Assembly: GCA_037501455.1 (NCBI GenBank)
Contig: CM074863.1
Location: forward strand, 62,973,501 to 63,037,500
Source of the DNA: Lantana camara
Taxonomy: Eukaryota; Streptophyta; Magnoliopsida; Lamiales; Verbenaceae
DNA: 64,000 nucleotides
Direction: 5' to 3'
Shown: in pieces, positions 31,066-43,908 of the stretch
Position numbering within the stretch: position 1 is the first letter of the stretch
Layout of the letters: every line of letters begins with the position of its first letter
The notes under the pieces: model-generated
The model's database searches: none
Told to the model about the DNA's origin: nothing
What the model saw: the letters and a program-made list of their open reading frames with translations, nothing else
Program-made: the position numbers and the translations under genes

Positions 31066-32778
31066 TGTGACACCCTGACTGTTCAACCGTATAGGTATGA
31101 TATACGTACGCGATTTAAATTCAATAATTATGTAATATATGATTTAACTGTCGTTTTATTTCTTATAATTTTCTTACTTGTCTTGTTTGAATCTATTTGA
31201 ACTTATGTGAATTTTGATTATATTGGAATTTATGATAATTTTGGATTTGAACCCAACACCTTTTGAACCAAACCAATTGAACCGGGAAACCTTGAACCGA
31301 ACCGAACCCCCTTGAACCAAACCGGTCCAAGACTTAAAGCCTTGAACCCTTTCTTTCCCCTCATTACGTTATTTCATCAAGAGAAAGAAGAAAGAGAAGC
31401 TCTCAACTTTGTCCCAAGCTTTGATCACTTTGAATCACTATATCTCCTCCATTTCTTGACCAATTTCCGATTCGAAGTAAGTTCCGAACTCTCCACGACA
31501 TCCTCCATCTTTCTACCGATTGTTTTCTCTTCAGAATGTGATTTTTGTTTGAGTTAGATATATGTGAATAGTAAGGGTTTCTTGTTAACTTGTGAATTTG
31601 TGATTCTTGGATTGATTGGCTTGAACTATGACTTCATTTCTGAGTTTTATATGTCATGAGTGTTGCATTTAATTCATGGTTTTGGTTGGGATTGCATTTA
31701 TTGTTTGGTGACATAATTGAGCTTGAATGTGTTTATGTGGGTTTGAGTTTTTGGAACTTCGTTGCATGATTCATGGTTAGATATGCATACATTGGTGTAT
31801 TCAACATGTAATGTGTTGTTCTCGTTGTATTTGTTGGGAAATATGTTGGTACTTTGGAATTTGGTTCGAACCCCTGTTTCTCGCTAGTTTTTAGCTCCAG
31901 ACGCTGTCCAAACGGGCCTTTGGTGCCTTAGTGTATTTTGCAAACGCCCATTTGGGAAGCCAAAAATCGTCACAGAAGGGTTTGACACGGGCGTTTGGTC
32001 ATACCTTGAAAACACGAAACGGGCGTTTCTTAGGTTGCTGTAAGAAATGTGTTTTTTCGACTTTTTTGGTTTGATTCCTTTGCTTCCAAAAGACTTTTAT
32101 ATGTCCTTTCGAGTGTTAATTTGCTACTTTCATGTTTCGTTCTTGCCGTGAGCCTTGTCTATGCATGAGCTTGAATTTCTATGCCTTTGTTTGAACTATC
32201 ATGATTAGTTTGAATTATTTGTGGCTCGAATTGATATAAGGTTCCAAGATATGAATCAATATGACTTAAGTGACGTGTTTATGCATCTCATTTTGCATCC
32301 TTTGCATTCATAAACATTTCTGAGCGTCATATTTGGTACATTTTGAGTCTAAGTCTCGGGTCTTGCCTTGTTTTGTTTCAGAGCCTCTTCTAGTCGTACC
32401 AGAGCCCGAGGTTTAGGTGCTCCTTTGTCCGTTCGTTTTAGTTCCGCTTCTTTTGCTTCAAGGTGAGGTTAGGATCTTTTGTATTAGCTAAGTGACCTAT
32501 GACCTATTACGTGTTGTTTTCTCACCCCGTATGCGAATATATATCTTATATATATTAAATACGAGTGATTAAGCTATGTTATGATTTTGTGAAATAAGCT
32601 TATGTTTCGAAATTAGCATAAGTATTGGCATAAATAAGCTATGATTTGAACTTTGTTATTCGTATATGATATGTATACGCGAGTATGCCTTGCAAGTTGG
32701 GAACTTGGTACGTTACGTTATATTTGGGCCCGAGAATTGTGGGTAAGGACGCCCGGGATGGCAAGAGCCGTCGGCTTA

Positions 32779-35700
32779 TGTAACATCCCGCTCGTCCGAT
32801 TTATAAGGTACGCCACGTTTCAACCTTTTTATGTGTTTAACTATGTGATTTTATGTTTTTTGTGGCCTTATTTTGAACTCTTTTAGAGTTTAGGGGCCCC
32901 TTTGTAATTTTCTCTTTTTAGGGATTTTTCGGTCATTTCTCGTTCGATCGAGTTTTTGACCTTTTCGACCCCTTCAACGCGTTTGGGGCATCGAGACGAG
33001 TCCGTAGACTCTGAGGTTGCCCTATTCTGACGTCGTTAGCCCTTCCTCCCGATCGTTTTCGCGTACGAGGACCCGAGATATATACCCGGATCCCCGTATT
33101 TCGTGCCAAACGCAGCAGACTTCAGTTCTCTCCCTCTCTCCCGCGTTTTTCACTGTGCACACACACTCATGGTGTGAAAACATGCACAACCTGGAACTCG
33201 CTCGTTTCTCGATGGAATTCGATGATCCAATAGTCCTTTTCGATGAGCTCGACGACTCGGTCACAACCGTACTAAGAACTCGACCAACCGACGAGCGATG
33301 GAGGACTTTTTCTGCCATTTTCAGACGCGGCTGGAGGGGGGGCGGACCACCGCCACTTCGCTGCCTCCTCGCAGAAGTTTCCGGCGGGATTTGGTTGACA
33401 CGCGCCCCAAGGATGGCAAGAGGGCTCCTCGGCGTAATTTTCTGTGTAGGCGGCGCCGCCATTGGGGCGGCGAGGAAGGCGCACGCGCCACCCGAAGCGG
33501 GCGGTAGGCGGCGCTACTGTAGCACTGGCGATTTCCGCCGTTTCGGCGACTTTTTTCGGCGAAGGTTAGTGTTTTCCAAGGTTTTCCGACCCCCCTGAGT
33601 CCATTTCCGGCATCGTTTTCACCGAATTTTGGCCGTAGGTGGTGGTTCCGGGGAGGCGTGCGGCGGCAGAAACTTCGGCGGCCAACGGGGCCTTTTTTGG
33701 CGATCTTTTGGCCTCGGACCCTTTACGAAAGTTGTTCGGAATGACGAGAACTAGTGGCCTTTGACCACACGACTCCTGATTCGGCCAATTAGCGGTGGAT
33801 CACGGCGGCACAGTGTCGGTGCAACGGCGGCGCTAGCTCCGAGGATTTTTCCGGCGAGCTACCTTAGGGCTTTCGAAGAGCTCGTCACAGGTAAGCCGAT
33901 GCCTCTTTCGGATCTCATTTTGGTTCACCGGTTTGGAAGTAATTTGGATTTGAAGATTTTAGGGTTTTCATGTTCTTAGATCTGATATTGGAGGAGATTG
34001 ACTTGGAATTTTCAGAAATTGATCGATGATTCGGAACGGGCACGAAGACTTCATTCAGGATTGATTTTTCGGGATTTTTTCGGCGACCTTCGGTGGCGGC
34101 CCGGCGGCAGTCCCGCCAAATTCCGACAGCTACAGTGGTGGCATTCCGGTGGCGCCCGATAAGAATGTTCTTCTTGTTATGGTGAGTTCAACGCCACTTT
34201 CCGTTCGTTAATCGGATGTCCGGTTGATTTATTGTGATTTATTTTGTGTAATTTGAATATTTGAAATTAATTGTCTTAATTGCAATAAATTGTTAATTGC
34301 TTGATTTTTCGATCTATTTGAACTCCATTGTATATGAAATCATGTATGAAATGAATTATGATATATGTGGATGCTTTGATTTGCAATTTAAATCCCCTTT
34401 TGTCTAATTGAGCTAATGGTTTAACTTGGAAGAATGTATGTGTAATTTTGGAAAGGATATGAATTTGTTTGATTTAATTAGGTAAACCTTGTCAATTGAA
34501 TCCGTTCTGTGATATACGAACTGGATATGCTATACCTGAATTATATGAACTTAATATGGTTGGGAATTGATAGGTAAGCTCATGTGATTCATATGAAACT
34601 CGAAGCATGCTATTATGTGATTTGATTGTTCTTGTACTACGTGCCTCTATATGAAATGTGATATGTTTTGATTTACAGTGTGAGTCCCAGTATGTTAAAT
34701 TTGTTAATTGTTTAACCTAGAGGGGAGGTTTATGTAATTTTCTGAAATGTGTAAATTGCATGATATGAACTGATTAACCTTGTTAATTAAATTTGTTATG
34801 TAATAAATAAATTATTTGTGTAACAAATGAAAGGATATAATTTGATTTGTCTTTTAGTCCTCTTATTTGCATTAATTGTGCACCTGAACATGCCTTAATG
34901 TTTTGTTTTGCATGTACTTAATAGGAATTTGAATCCTGCTTATGTTATTGCATTTGTCGTGCGTCCCTGTGTGGTTGTCTGTCTGAGTCTGAGCTTTGTG
35001 GTCTGCTTTGTGTGTGTTCAGTTGATTCAGGTGCACCCGGGGTGGTGACAAGTGAGTCGTGCTGGTTCCGGGGTGAACCATCTGCTGTGTCTTCGGCTGT
35101 GTTTGGTGCCAGGTGAGGTTAGGATATAGTTATACCCTATTGCAACGTGCTCGTTTTCCAATACGTGCGGTTTATAAGCCTTATGTATATGTAGATATGT
35201 GCGAAGTACGTATTTTGATGGTTTTGTCATATGATTTGATATGAAAAGTAAGAAACGCTATGTATGAGCCTATGTATGCTTAGTTTTGGTATGTTATGAT
35301 TTCGAGGTCAGTCTGCGTGATATGTACGTACGATATGATAAGTACGATATGCATGAGATATGTCTGTCTGTCTGTGTGTGGCGGGTTAAGTTTCCGATAT
35401 ATGTCTATTTATCTGTGTGATGGACCCCGGAGTTGTGGGTAAGGGAGACCCGGGCCGACCATGGGGTCGCCGTTTACGACCCCTGTGCACTTCTCCACCA
35501 ATGGGAGACTTAGTTCTCCTATGCCGACGGAGCGCATTTTGGCTGGCCGTCGAAGGAACCGGGTGGGATCCTCCGGTTCACAAGTTTCGTTCTGTGGAGG
35601 GTTGAGAGGGGCACCTCTCTTCCCCAATGGTGTGATGGTGGGATTGTTTTATGAGTTTTGCTTTGGTATGAGTAAGAGTGTTCTGTCTGTCCGTCTGTCA

Positions 35701-36611
35701 TAAGTTCTTGAAACGGGGGTAGATTCTTAAATTAAGATAAAAATTGGTATACCTTTATACTAATGAGTTACGTTCCGGTATGTGTGCTAAGTCTGCATGA
35801 ATCTGAGTTGTGCCTTAAGAAACCATTGATTTAAGATTTGTTTGGTCTGTTTGACAAGTCTCCCTATATGTATATTATCACGGGAAAATATTTTGGCGTG
35901 CAAATACTAACCCCGGGTTCACGAATATTGCTTCTACTTTGTGTTGTGCTCTATTTATATATGTATAGCGTGCGTGTGTTAACCCCTCGCTCAGTCTTTG
36001 GACTGACCCCTCCCCTTTTATGTTTTAGTTTGCAGGTTTTGCCTTGGTGTTCGTTGGATCTAGGCGGCTGTTAGTGTCTGTTGAGTCGGTGTCAGTGTGT
36101 CTGAGTTTGATAAGTGTTTTATTTCGAATTAAGTTTGTTAATTTTTATAAGCTATGATATATTTTATCCAGGTTCGTACTTATGATTTGAATGTATAGAG
36201 TTCGGGACAGGTTAGGATAGGTGCTCGGATTAGTCGAACTCGTTTGATTATATGTTTGATCGGGACAGGTTTCTAAGGCCAGTTGAACCCGTTTTGTTGT
36301 ATAGTTATTCGGGACAAGCTAGGACAGGTTGCTTTGTTTAGTTGAACCCGTTTAGGTTGATACTGTTTTACTTTCTGGATATATGAATTTGTGATTGCTA
36401 ATTTAAGTTTTGAAAATTCGTATTTTACATTGCTTCCGCATTCAGGTTCTCCATATCTGCTTCTGTATAGGGTTTAGGTACCGCCTAGCTTAGGTTGTTT
36501 TTTTGTTTGTCACCGGTTCGCTGTGACTTGGTGCGTGTGCGGACCTTCCATTTCGCACACGTGTCGGGTCATAGTGCGGGGGTGTGGTACCTCACCGCTT
36601 GGGGCGCTACA
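32779..36611 (+). mobile_element. Element F: large solo LTR (Tekay-like)
   Basis: 3833 bp starting TGTAACATCCCGC and ending GGGGCGCTACA, inserted in the C 3' LTR with GCTTA on the left and GGTTA on the right (4 of 5 match; target GGTTA in the 5' LTR copy). No internal region and no second LTR. Its 3' end GTGCGGGGGTGTGG matches other Tekay-like LTRs here. A GC-rich stretch (about 33150-34150, many CGGCG) produces overlapping ORFs that I consider non-coding. Confidence 0.8.
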
Positions 36612-37249
36612 GGTTAAGCCTGTGCATGATTCCCATTCGTAGTGTTACGCGCGATTCTTGGAGGTTGATGAGGCGTGATGCTCCGAATACATTGTGGGTT
36701 AGCTACCCCTCGTACATACGTAAGTAGGTGGCAAGGGTTTGATTCCCGATCACCATGTTGTTGGGGTTGGATTGATTTATGATTTACGCTTTCAGATTAT
36801 GTATTGAGGAGTTTGGGTTAGTCCGTTCTCGCCGGGCTTATGTTTATGTTATGTTATGTTCGATAGATCATGGATCGAGATAGGTTTTCTCTTGTATTAT
36901 ATGTTATATTTGGAAAAGGTTTTGGTATGCAAAACCCTAGTCTCGATTCATGGCTGTCACCTTTGTTATATGCTCTGCTTTATATATACTTAGGTGTGGG
37001 TGTGAGTTTAGCCCCCTCACTCAGTCGAGTTGTTGACTGACCCCCTCTCATTTTCCCACATTCAGTGCAGGTTGTTTCGAGCTAGGCAGGGAAGTGCGAG
37101 TCATGGTCGTGTACTTGTGTGTCTAGGTTGAGTTGCATTCATAATTCCTGCTTTTGGACACTCATCCTTTGTATTTGATATTAGAATTGTATTCTGAAGG
37201 ACTATGAACTCCTGATGCATTCACTTGACCTATTTTGGGCCGGGAGGCC

Positions 37250-39918
37250 TGTAGCACCCCTATACGGAGAGATACTACACCCCTGCACTATGGGCCGATC
37301 CACATACGAAATGGATAATTCGTACATGAACTAACCTATAGCGAACGAGTGACAAGTAAAAGAAACAAGCTAGCTAGGCGGGACTATCCCCCAAAGTGCT
37401 ACAAAACTAAGACATAAAATTTAAAGGCAGAAGCATTATATCATTAATACATATAGGTACCATATTTGCATCGAAAGTATAAATACTAATAAATACCAAC
37501 ACTTATCAATACATTATCATCTCCTATATATCATACATGCGAAAGTCTTCAAATACTAACAATAACCATAACATACTAACTCCAAAATATCAAGATCAAT
37601 AACATGAAAGTGTATGAAGTGCTAGACTCAGCTGGACGACATGACACGACTCTGACTCCTGCCTAGCACACGACCGCGACAACCTGAAAGGTGGGGCGTC
37701 AGTCCATGGAAGACTGAGTGAGGGGCAATAAATATATATTTGAGCAATTAACATACAAGTTATAACCTCGGGTAAGGTTTTATAATTAAGAGTATTATAA
37801 GTTTATAATAACGTAGAACTCGCCCGAGATTACAACTATCCATATTAAATACTTTAATCACTTTCATGCATTCAATACGTGCAATACGTGGCCCGACGAG
37901 TGAGGGCAATCTCCAACCTTCTCCGACTGTGTACAATACATGCTTGCTTTATTAATTAATAGGTGATCATGCAATTCAGTTATCGTGCGTTTGTGCATAT
38001 TGTATTCAAGCAAGATAATCAATAAGTGCATCATGACAATAACCCGAGGATAATCCGTGGTGCCGGACCTGTCCCCAGTCTCCTTCTTTCTCTGGGTGAT
38101 GGTAGGATTGTAAGGGCCCATCATCCAATCTCATTGAGCAGAGGGTACATGAATCCCTAAGCCCGGAACTCCTTCCTCCACTAATCTCCTAGCGGATTCA
38201 GGGGTCATCCCAATGTGGTGAGGATGGAGTTCGAGTTACCCGTCAGCCCACGCTTTCCCGGTTGGCTCAAACCACTACCATCGGGCCCAACGTGAACATG
38301 CTTTAGTCGCCAAACACGAACAATCAATCAATCACGATACATGACTTGCTTTTCATGAACATGGCTTGCTTGTAAATGTTTACGAGTTTAGAAATCACTA
38401 TACATAAATAAGTATACCTTTTGGCTTGAAATTCCACATAATGGTTATACGGGTTCTATGTAACTAGCAATTAAACCTCACCTTTACCGACAAAAGACAA
38501 GTAGTGCACATTCTACAGAGCTTGCTCCTCGTTTCCCGTGAAGCTGGTCTGTGCAAGATAGACGTGTACACGTGAGACATGACTCAAAATGGACCAAATA
38601 AGACATTGTGAAAATGCAACGAAATGACGAGCAATCCGCAATGTGGCATGACAACATCTTCTTTTAGCATGTAATCAATCATATAATAGCAATTTGGGAT
38701 TAAAGAAGCCATGGGATTAAAATCCCAAAATCCCATTTTTGTACAGAATGTTTTGTTCTGTCGCAGGCCTGGGAACGGCCGTTCCAGCTCCCAGTTGAAA
38801 ATGGGAAGGGTCGTTCCAGCTCCCAGTTGAAAATGGGAAGGGCCGTTCCCATGCCCCTCTAAAGCGTGCCAGTAACTTTTAGAATTGAAACGCGTCTCTT
38901 CTGGGAACGGCCCTTCCGGCACGCAGGCCGTTCCGAGGTTCGTCCGCCTATTTTAAATCAGAAGCGTGGGAACGACCGTTCCCATAACACATTGAAGCGG
39001 GAAGGACCGTTCCCAGCTTCTGCAACTTGAAAAACAGAGCAGAAGTAGGGGAAGCTCACGGCATAACAACAAAGTCATTACAAACTCAAGCTTTGATCAC
39101 CAACATGCAAGCTTTCTGGAAAACAAAATACATATATGTTCATAGTATCATAAAACACACAAGAACACATCAAACCATGCTTAATAATCAAGGTTTTCAA
39201 CTTTTAAGCTCATGTATGAATTCAATATATTAGCTCCAATTCTTCAAGAATTCATGTATAAATCCAAGAAAAAACATATATTCAAGTAGCAAACAACAAT
39301 TAATCCATATACTCAAAGATTCCTAACCCTAGATATATCATATTTGATCAAGAATCAAGTAACAAACCATACACCCACCTTGGAAGAACAAGAAATGGAG
39401 AAGGAAGATGATGATGATGATCAAGCTTTAAAACTTCAAATATTTCTTGAAATTCCTGATGGAAAAGATGAAAATCTCTTCTTCCCTTTTTACTTGAAGA
39501 ACCGAGAGCAAGAGGGGTGAATATGCTGGTGAATTTTTAGATGAAATGGATCAAGGAAGCTTGGAGATGCATATTACGTGATTCACCAATTTTGATTTGT
39601 GTGAAATGTATAAATTGCAATTTAATCCCTTGCCTTATGGAGTCATGCAATCAAGTATGTATGGTTTTAAAATATGATTAATTAAGTCCTTGGGAAATTA
39701 TGCGATTTAGTCCCTAAATTTAGAAAAATGAATAAGTAGGGACAAGTTCGTAATTGAAGCACTCTCGGTAATTATTTCAGGCAATAAATGTTTTCAAGCT
39801 ATGAGATAAATTATAAATTTAATATGAATTCATGCAATTGCATGAAAATATGATAAAATATAATTTATAAAATTATAATAAACATAAGAATGTAATTAAT
39901 GAAATTCGGGGCATTACA
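37250..39918 (-). mobile_element. Element G: solo LTR (same family as K)
   Basis: 2669 bp with perfect TSD AGGCC (37245-37249, 39919-39923). On the minus strand it begins TGTAATGCCCCGAATTTC and ends GGGGTGCTACA, matching the ends of the K LTR (TGTAACGCCCCG...GGGGTGCTACA). It contains the same GGGAACGnCCGTTCCC palindrome array. Unequal recombination between two LTRs would leave such a solo copy. Confidence 0.9.
38771..39014 (-). repeat. Palindrome array of the G LTR (GGGAACGGCCGTTCCC type)
   Basis: Copies at 38771-38785, 38803-38817, 38835-38850, 38903-38917, 38968-38983 and 38999-39014; two are perfect or near-perfect 15-16-bp palindromes, the others have one or two changes. Confidence 0.75.
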
Positions 39919-40156
39919 AGGCCATTGTATATGATGTAAATGTTAGTTTAGAGCTCTTTTCGATCCTTATGTTATTGCTTCTGCATTCTCGTTTGTTTGT
40001 TTTGCGCGCTCTGTCCGAGTTTTAGCCCGCTTAGCCTAGCGTGTGAGTGTTGGTTCCCGTTCGCTTAGACTTGGGCTCATGTATGAAAATCCATTTCATA
40101 TGTGGGTTCGAGTTTAGGTGCGGAGGATGTGGTGGCCCATCGTTCCGGGCGCTACA

Positions 40157-41840
40157 AGAAAGGGCATTGGAAGAGGAACTGCTAAGAGTACAAGGATACT
40201 CTAAAGAAAGGTGTGTTTATTGTTGAAGTAAATCTATCTTTGATTCTAATCCTTGGGTAGTTGATACCGGCTGTGGAGCTCATATCTGTAATGATGTACA
40301 AATGCTAAATGAGGTTCGGCAGCTTGAAGAAGGAGAATGCGTCTTGAAGGTTGGGAATGGATCAAACGTTCAAGTTCAAGCCATCGGGACGTGTAGATTA
40401 GATTTAAGTGTCTTTACTTGGGTTTTGAACAAAGTCCTTTATGTACCTTCTATTATTCGTAATATAATTTCCATTCCAATATTAGATTGTGAAGGATATG
40501 CGACTTTCTCTAGAAATGGAAACTTTTATCTTAAGAAGAATAAAACTTCCGTTTTGCTTGGTACATTATCTGATAGACTTTATACAACTAAAGACACCAA
40601 TATTCTGAATATAGAACAATTAAACAAATGCAAAAGAGATGACAAGATCTCGGCTTCTTTATGGCACGTACGTTTAGGCCACGTTTCTAAAGATAAGATT
40701 GCTAAGTTAACCAATTTAGGATCATTCTATGATAATGAACTTAAAGAGTTATCTCATTGTGAATCATGTCTTAAAGTAAAAATGACCAAAACTCCCTTTA
40801 ATGGTAAAGTGGAACATGCCACAAAAGTATTGTATTTAATCCATACTGATGTTTGTGGACGACTTAGTGTAAGTATGAGAAACAATCATCAGTATTTCAT
40901 AACCTTCATAGACGACTTTAGTCATTTTCGTTATGTGTACTTAATGAAGTATAAATCCGAAGCCTTTGAGAAATTCTTGGAATTTCAAAAGGAGGTTGAG
41001 AACCAAATCGGTCACAAGATTAAGACCTTTCGATCTGATCGAGGTGACGAGTATCTAAGTGACTTAGTCATCTCAGAGATAATGGAATTATCTCTCAAAG
41101 GACTCCTCCTGGAACTGCTCAATTAAATGGAGTTTCGGAGAGAAGGAACAGGACCCTACTTGATATGGTTCGTTCCATGATGAGTTTCACTGAATTGCCA
41201 CCTTCGTTCTGGGGTTATACCCTAGAATCAGCAGTTAAGATTCTGAATCTTGTTCCCTCTAAATCTGTACCCAAGACCCCATTTGAGATGTGGTTTGGCA
41301 AAATCCCTAATTATCCTTACTTAAGAATTTAGGGTTGTCCTCCTTACGTGAAGAGGACAGTGGAAGATAAGCTTGAAGCTAGATCAAGCTTATGTAACTT
41401 CGTAGGATATCCTAAAGAATCAATAGGATATTATTTCTACGATCCTCTTGAACAAAAGTTCTTTGTGTCATGAAACGCCACTTTTCTTGAGGACTCGTTC
41501 CCTAAAGAAAAGAAAGGCAAGATCGCAGAACTCGAAGAGGTTCGAGACCAAGGTCCCACACCAAGTTTGGAGACTAACGTCCCTCAGCCAATCGCAGAGA
41601 GTGATACACGGGAAAATCCACCTCAAATAAGACATTCTGAATGCATTCCTAGACAACTAGAGAGAGGGTTTGGTTTTCTCCACCAAACATCTCAAATGGA
41701 TAATGATCCATTAACTTATGAGGAGGCACTGTTAGATTCAGACTCTGAACAGTGGAAAGAAGCAATCAAATCCGAGATGGATTCCATGTACTCTAATCAA
41801 GTTTGGACCTTAGTAGATCCACCTGATGGGATCAAGCCCT
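40157..41840 (+). pseudogene. Rest of B polyprotein: gag end, protease, integrase, start of RT
   Basis: After C the zinc knuckle ends as KKGHWKRNC, then a TAA. A frameshift precedes the protease (VDTGCGAHICNDVQML, about 40260). An open stretch 40302-41126 carries LWHVRLGHVSKD, CESCLKVKM and the integrase core start (LIHTDVCGRLS, TFIDDFSHFRYVYLMK, FRSDRGDEYLS); it ends in a frameshift near 41085. The core resumes (SERRNRTLLDMVRSMMSF) with two stops (RI-stop-GCPPY, FVS-stop-NATF). The last piece, 41567-41840, is the linker and first RT residues (NQVWTLVDPPDGIKP), cut by H. Homologous to E throughout. Confidence 0.85.
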
Positions 41841-43153
41841 TGGTCGATGTGTGTATTCCTGAAATCATGAATTAAAAGAGTAGGAGGGTTAGTCAAAATG
41901 ACTAAGTGACGGGGGTTTGAGGTTTATGATTATAAGTAAGGTTTTTCTTTTGAAATCTTTTGACCAAGAAAATATTGGTTTGAAAATATAGTATATAGTC
42001 ACAAATAATTATATGACAATAATATCCGGTTCATATTAGTTTGAAACAACAGAAGTAGGGGTAATATAGGTTATACTTTAGAAAATTTATGAACCTTTTT
42101 GAAGAAATGATTTTGATGCCCGCAAGCTAGGCTTCTCCAACCTTAACTCCTTAAAATCCAGGAAAATAGTAATGCCACTGATCAAGGTGTTGTTACTTAA
42201 TAAAACAAATACGATAATACCAGCCTTCACCCCTTAGTGTCACGTAGGGGAGCAAACCCTAGTGACGATGAACAATATTGTGGGAGGGACGTACCTTTTC
42301 CCTTCACCTGATGTGGAATAACCAACCTCCGGTTAAACCATCATCAAGATCTAGTGGGCGGTTGGTATAATAGTAGTAGACCTCAGACCATGCCTCTCGG
42401 ACTACTACTTCTACCAAGACGATCGGGCCCATAAGAAAATAATAATTTTACTTGCAAGACGAGAATATTTACCGGGAGAAAGTACTAAGTACTTTTGGGT
42501 AAATATGTGAATTTTGGACAACATTATAATTATTTTCCCATAAAAGGGATAATAGTTTGAAAGGAAATTCAAAGGAATGAATTAAAATATTTTATCATGA
42601 TTTCAGTTGAAAGGATTTAAACCCTCACCGAGTACCGAGATTTAGGTGGAATTGTGAGGATTCCACTATTCGATCCTATCGTCGCCTGAAAGTAATAACT
42701 ACTATTGACTTAGAACTAGGTCCTTAGTCTCTAACTAATTAACTACACACCATATCATAATTAAATAACTATACAAGGTACATGTTATATAATATGTTAA
42801 AGATTTCCCGATAAACCCTAAATTCACCCGTTTAAGGGAATTTATTTAATAAATTAGGGTTTATGAGATCTTTAACTAATCAAATATCTATTAACTATAT
42901 TATAATTCTAATTACAAGATTTGAAATGAAATTTAAGGTTTAACTTGACAATGTAGGTTAGATTTTAAAATTATTTCATAACTTACCCATTTTTTGGAAA
43001 ATTCGCGAAAAATCTTTCTTTAAAAAGCCCACAACCTATTTTATAATTATTTTTAAATTAATTGAATTTAATTTGACCAAAAAGTCAAAAATACTATTAA
43101 AAACATTTACTATTCAATTTCTTATGAATTAAACACCTTATAACATAAAATCA

Positions 43154-43232
43154 AACACACACACACACACACACACACTATTCACACGCCACACACACAC
43201 ACACTATTCACACGTCACACACACACACACAC
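43154..43232. repeat. CA/TG microsatellite with CTATTCACACG spacers
   Basis: Three CA tracts separated by two copies of ACTATTCACACGyC, a compound simple repeat inside the H LTR. Confidence 0.85.
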
Positions 43233-43812
43233 ATGTCCAAGAACACTAAGAACATGTTCTTAAGTCTATTTGAAGATTCAAAGAGGGTGTGTAACATGCC
43301 TAATCATATTCAAAGTTATAACATAGAATTCGAAGCATAATATCGCAAAATATATAAATTCTCTATGAAAGATAATTCTAAATAAATTATTCTAGGCATG
43401 AATTTAATCAAACAAGATCATAATCATTTAAATACATACTCATATTATATCATATCATAATTCATGCATTTAATTAAATAAAATTTAATAATGTACACAC
43501 ATTGTATTTAAAACTAACAATTATGTAGATATTTCATAAAATAAAATGCCTAAAGCATAATTTAATTAAATCTAAGCATGCTACTATTATTATTATACTA
43601 AAAACATAATATAAAGCATGGAATAATAAAAGAAAAACATACCTTACAGAGAGAGAGAGAAGGATAACTTGTGTGAGGAGAGTGAGGGAGAGATTTTGTG
43701 TGTTGATTTTGCGAGTTAGAAATTATGCTTGGGAGGGGTATTTATAGGTAGGAATGAGGGGCTTTTGTGCAATTCCTAAGAGTTTAAGGGAGATGTGGAT
43801 GCTCCATTATTC

Positions 43813-43908
43813 AAACAAATGCTTGGTAGCTATGTAGGAAATGTGGCTGTCTCATATTTTAAACAAATGCTTGGTAGCTATATAGGAAATGTGGTTGAAT
43901 TATATTCA
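43813..43908. repeat. 48-bp tandem duplication in the H LTR
   Basis: AAACAAATGCTTGGTAGCTA starts at 43813 and again at 43861; the two units differ at a few positions. Confidence 0.75.

Larger units (their letters stand above)
9754..40156 (+). mobile_element. Element C: Tekay-like Ty3/gypsy chromovirus inserted in B gag
   Basis: Bounded by LTRs 9754-12317 and 31066-40156 (the latter interrupted by solo LTRs F and G), with PBS at 12326, gag, PR, RT-RH, IN, a chromodomain tail and PPT at 31050. The protein order PR-RT-RH-IN and the C-terminal ESNWETEENMRRLYPGLF tail identify a chromovirus of Tekay/Del type. Flanks are TTTGC on the left and AGAAA on the right, so no matching 5-bp TSD is seen, and about 12 bp of B gag is missing at the site. 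D is nested in its gag. Gag and pol carry many stops. Confidence 0.85.
31066..40156 (+). mobile_element. 3' LTR of C, interrupted by solo LTRs F and G
   Basis: Three pieces, 31066-32778, 36612-37249 and 39919-40156, are collinear with the 5' LTR (9754-12317) and total about 2.58 kb with TSD duplicates. Many substitutions separate the two LTRs (for example the palindromes near 31910 are mutated), so C is not recent. Confidence 0.85.
6320..41840 (+). mobile_element. Element B: Ty1/copia retrotransposon, the outer host of the nest
   Basis: Visible pieces are a 5' LTR remnant ending CCAACA at 7015, a PBS at 7018, a 2-kb leader, gag at 9004-9753, then after the 30-kb insertion C the rest of gag, protease and integrase (40157-41800) and the start of the RT, which is cut by element H at 41841. 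The remaining RT, RNase H and 3' LTR must lie beyond the window. The protein order gag-PR-IN-RT and the close match to element E define it as copia. The left boundary with A is uncertain because the B LTR seems truncated and its start was not found. Confidence 0.8.

Noticed and set aside
33017..33598. 193-codon + strand ORF and overlapping minus ORFs in F as a possible captured gene
   Set aside because: They lie in a GC-rich stretch open in several frames, with no known motif, inside a bounded LTR with TSD; composition explains the open frames.
34160..36600. Possible internal region within F, making it a full element
   Set aside because: No PBS, PPT or second LTR copy; the ends and imperfect TSD fit a single large LTR.
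38771..39014. Regularly repeated palindromes as a CRISPR array
   Set aside because: Repeats are imperfect, spacers unequal and short, the DNA is plant retrotransposon LTR and no cas genes exist.
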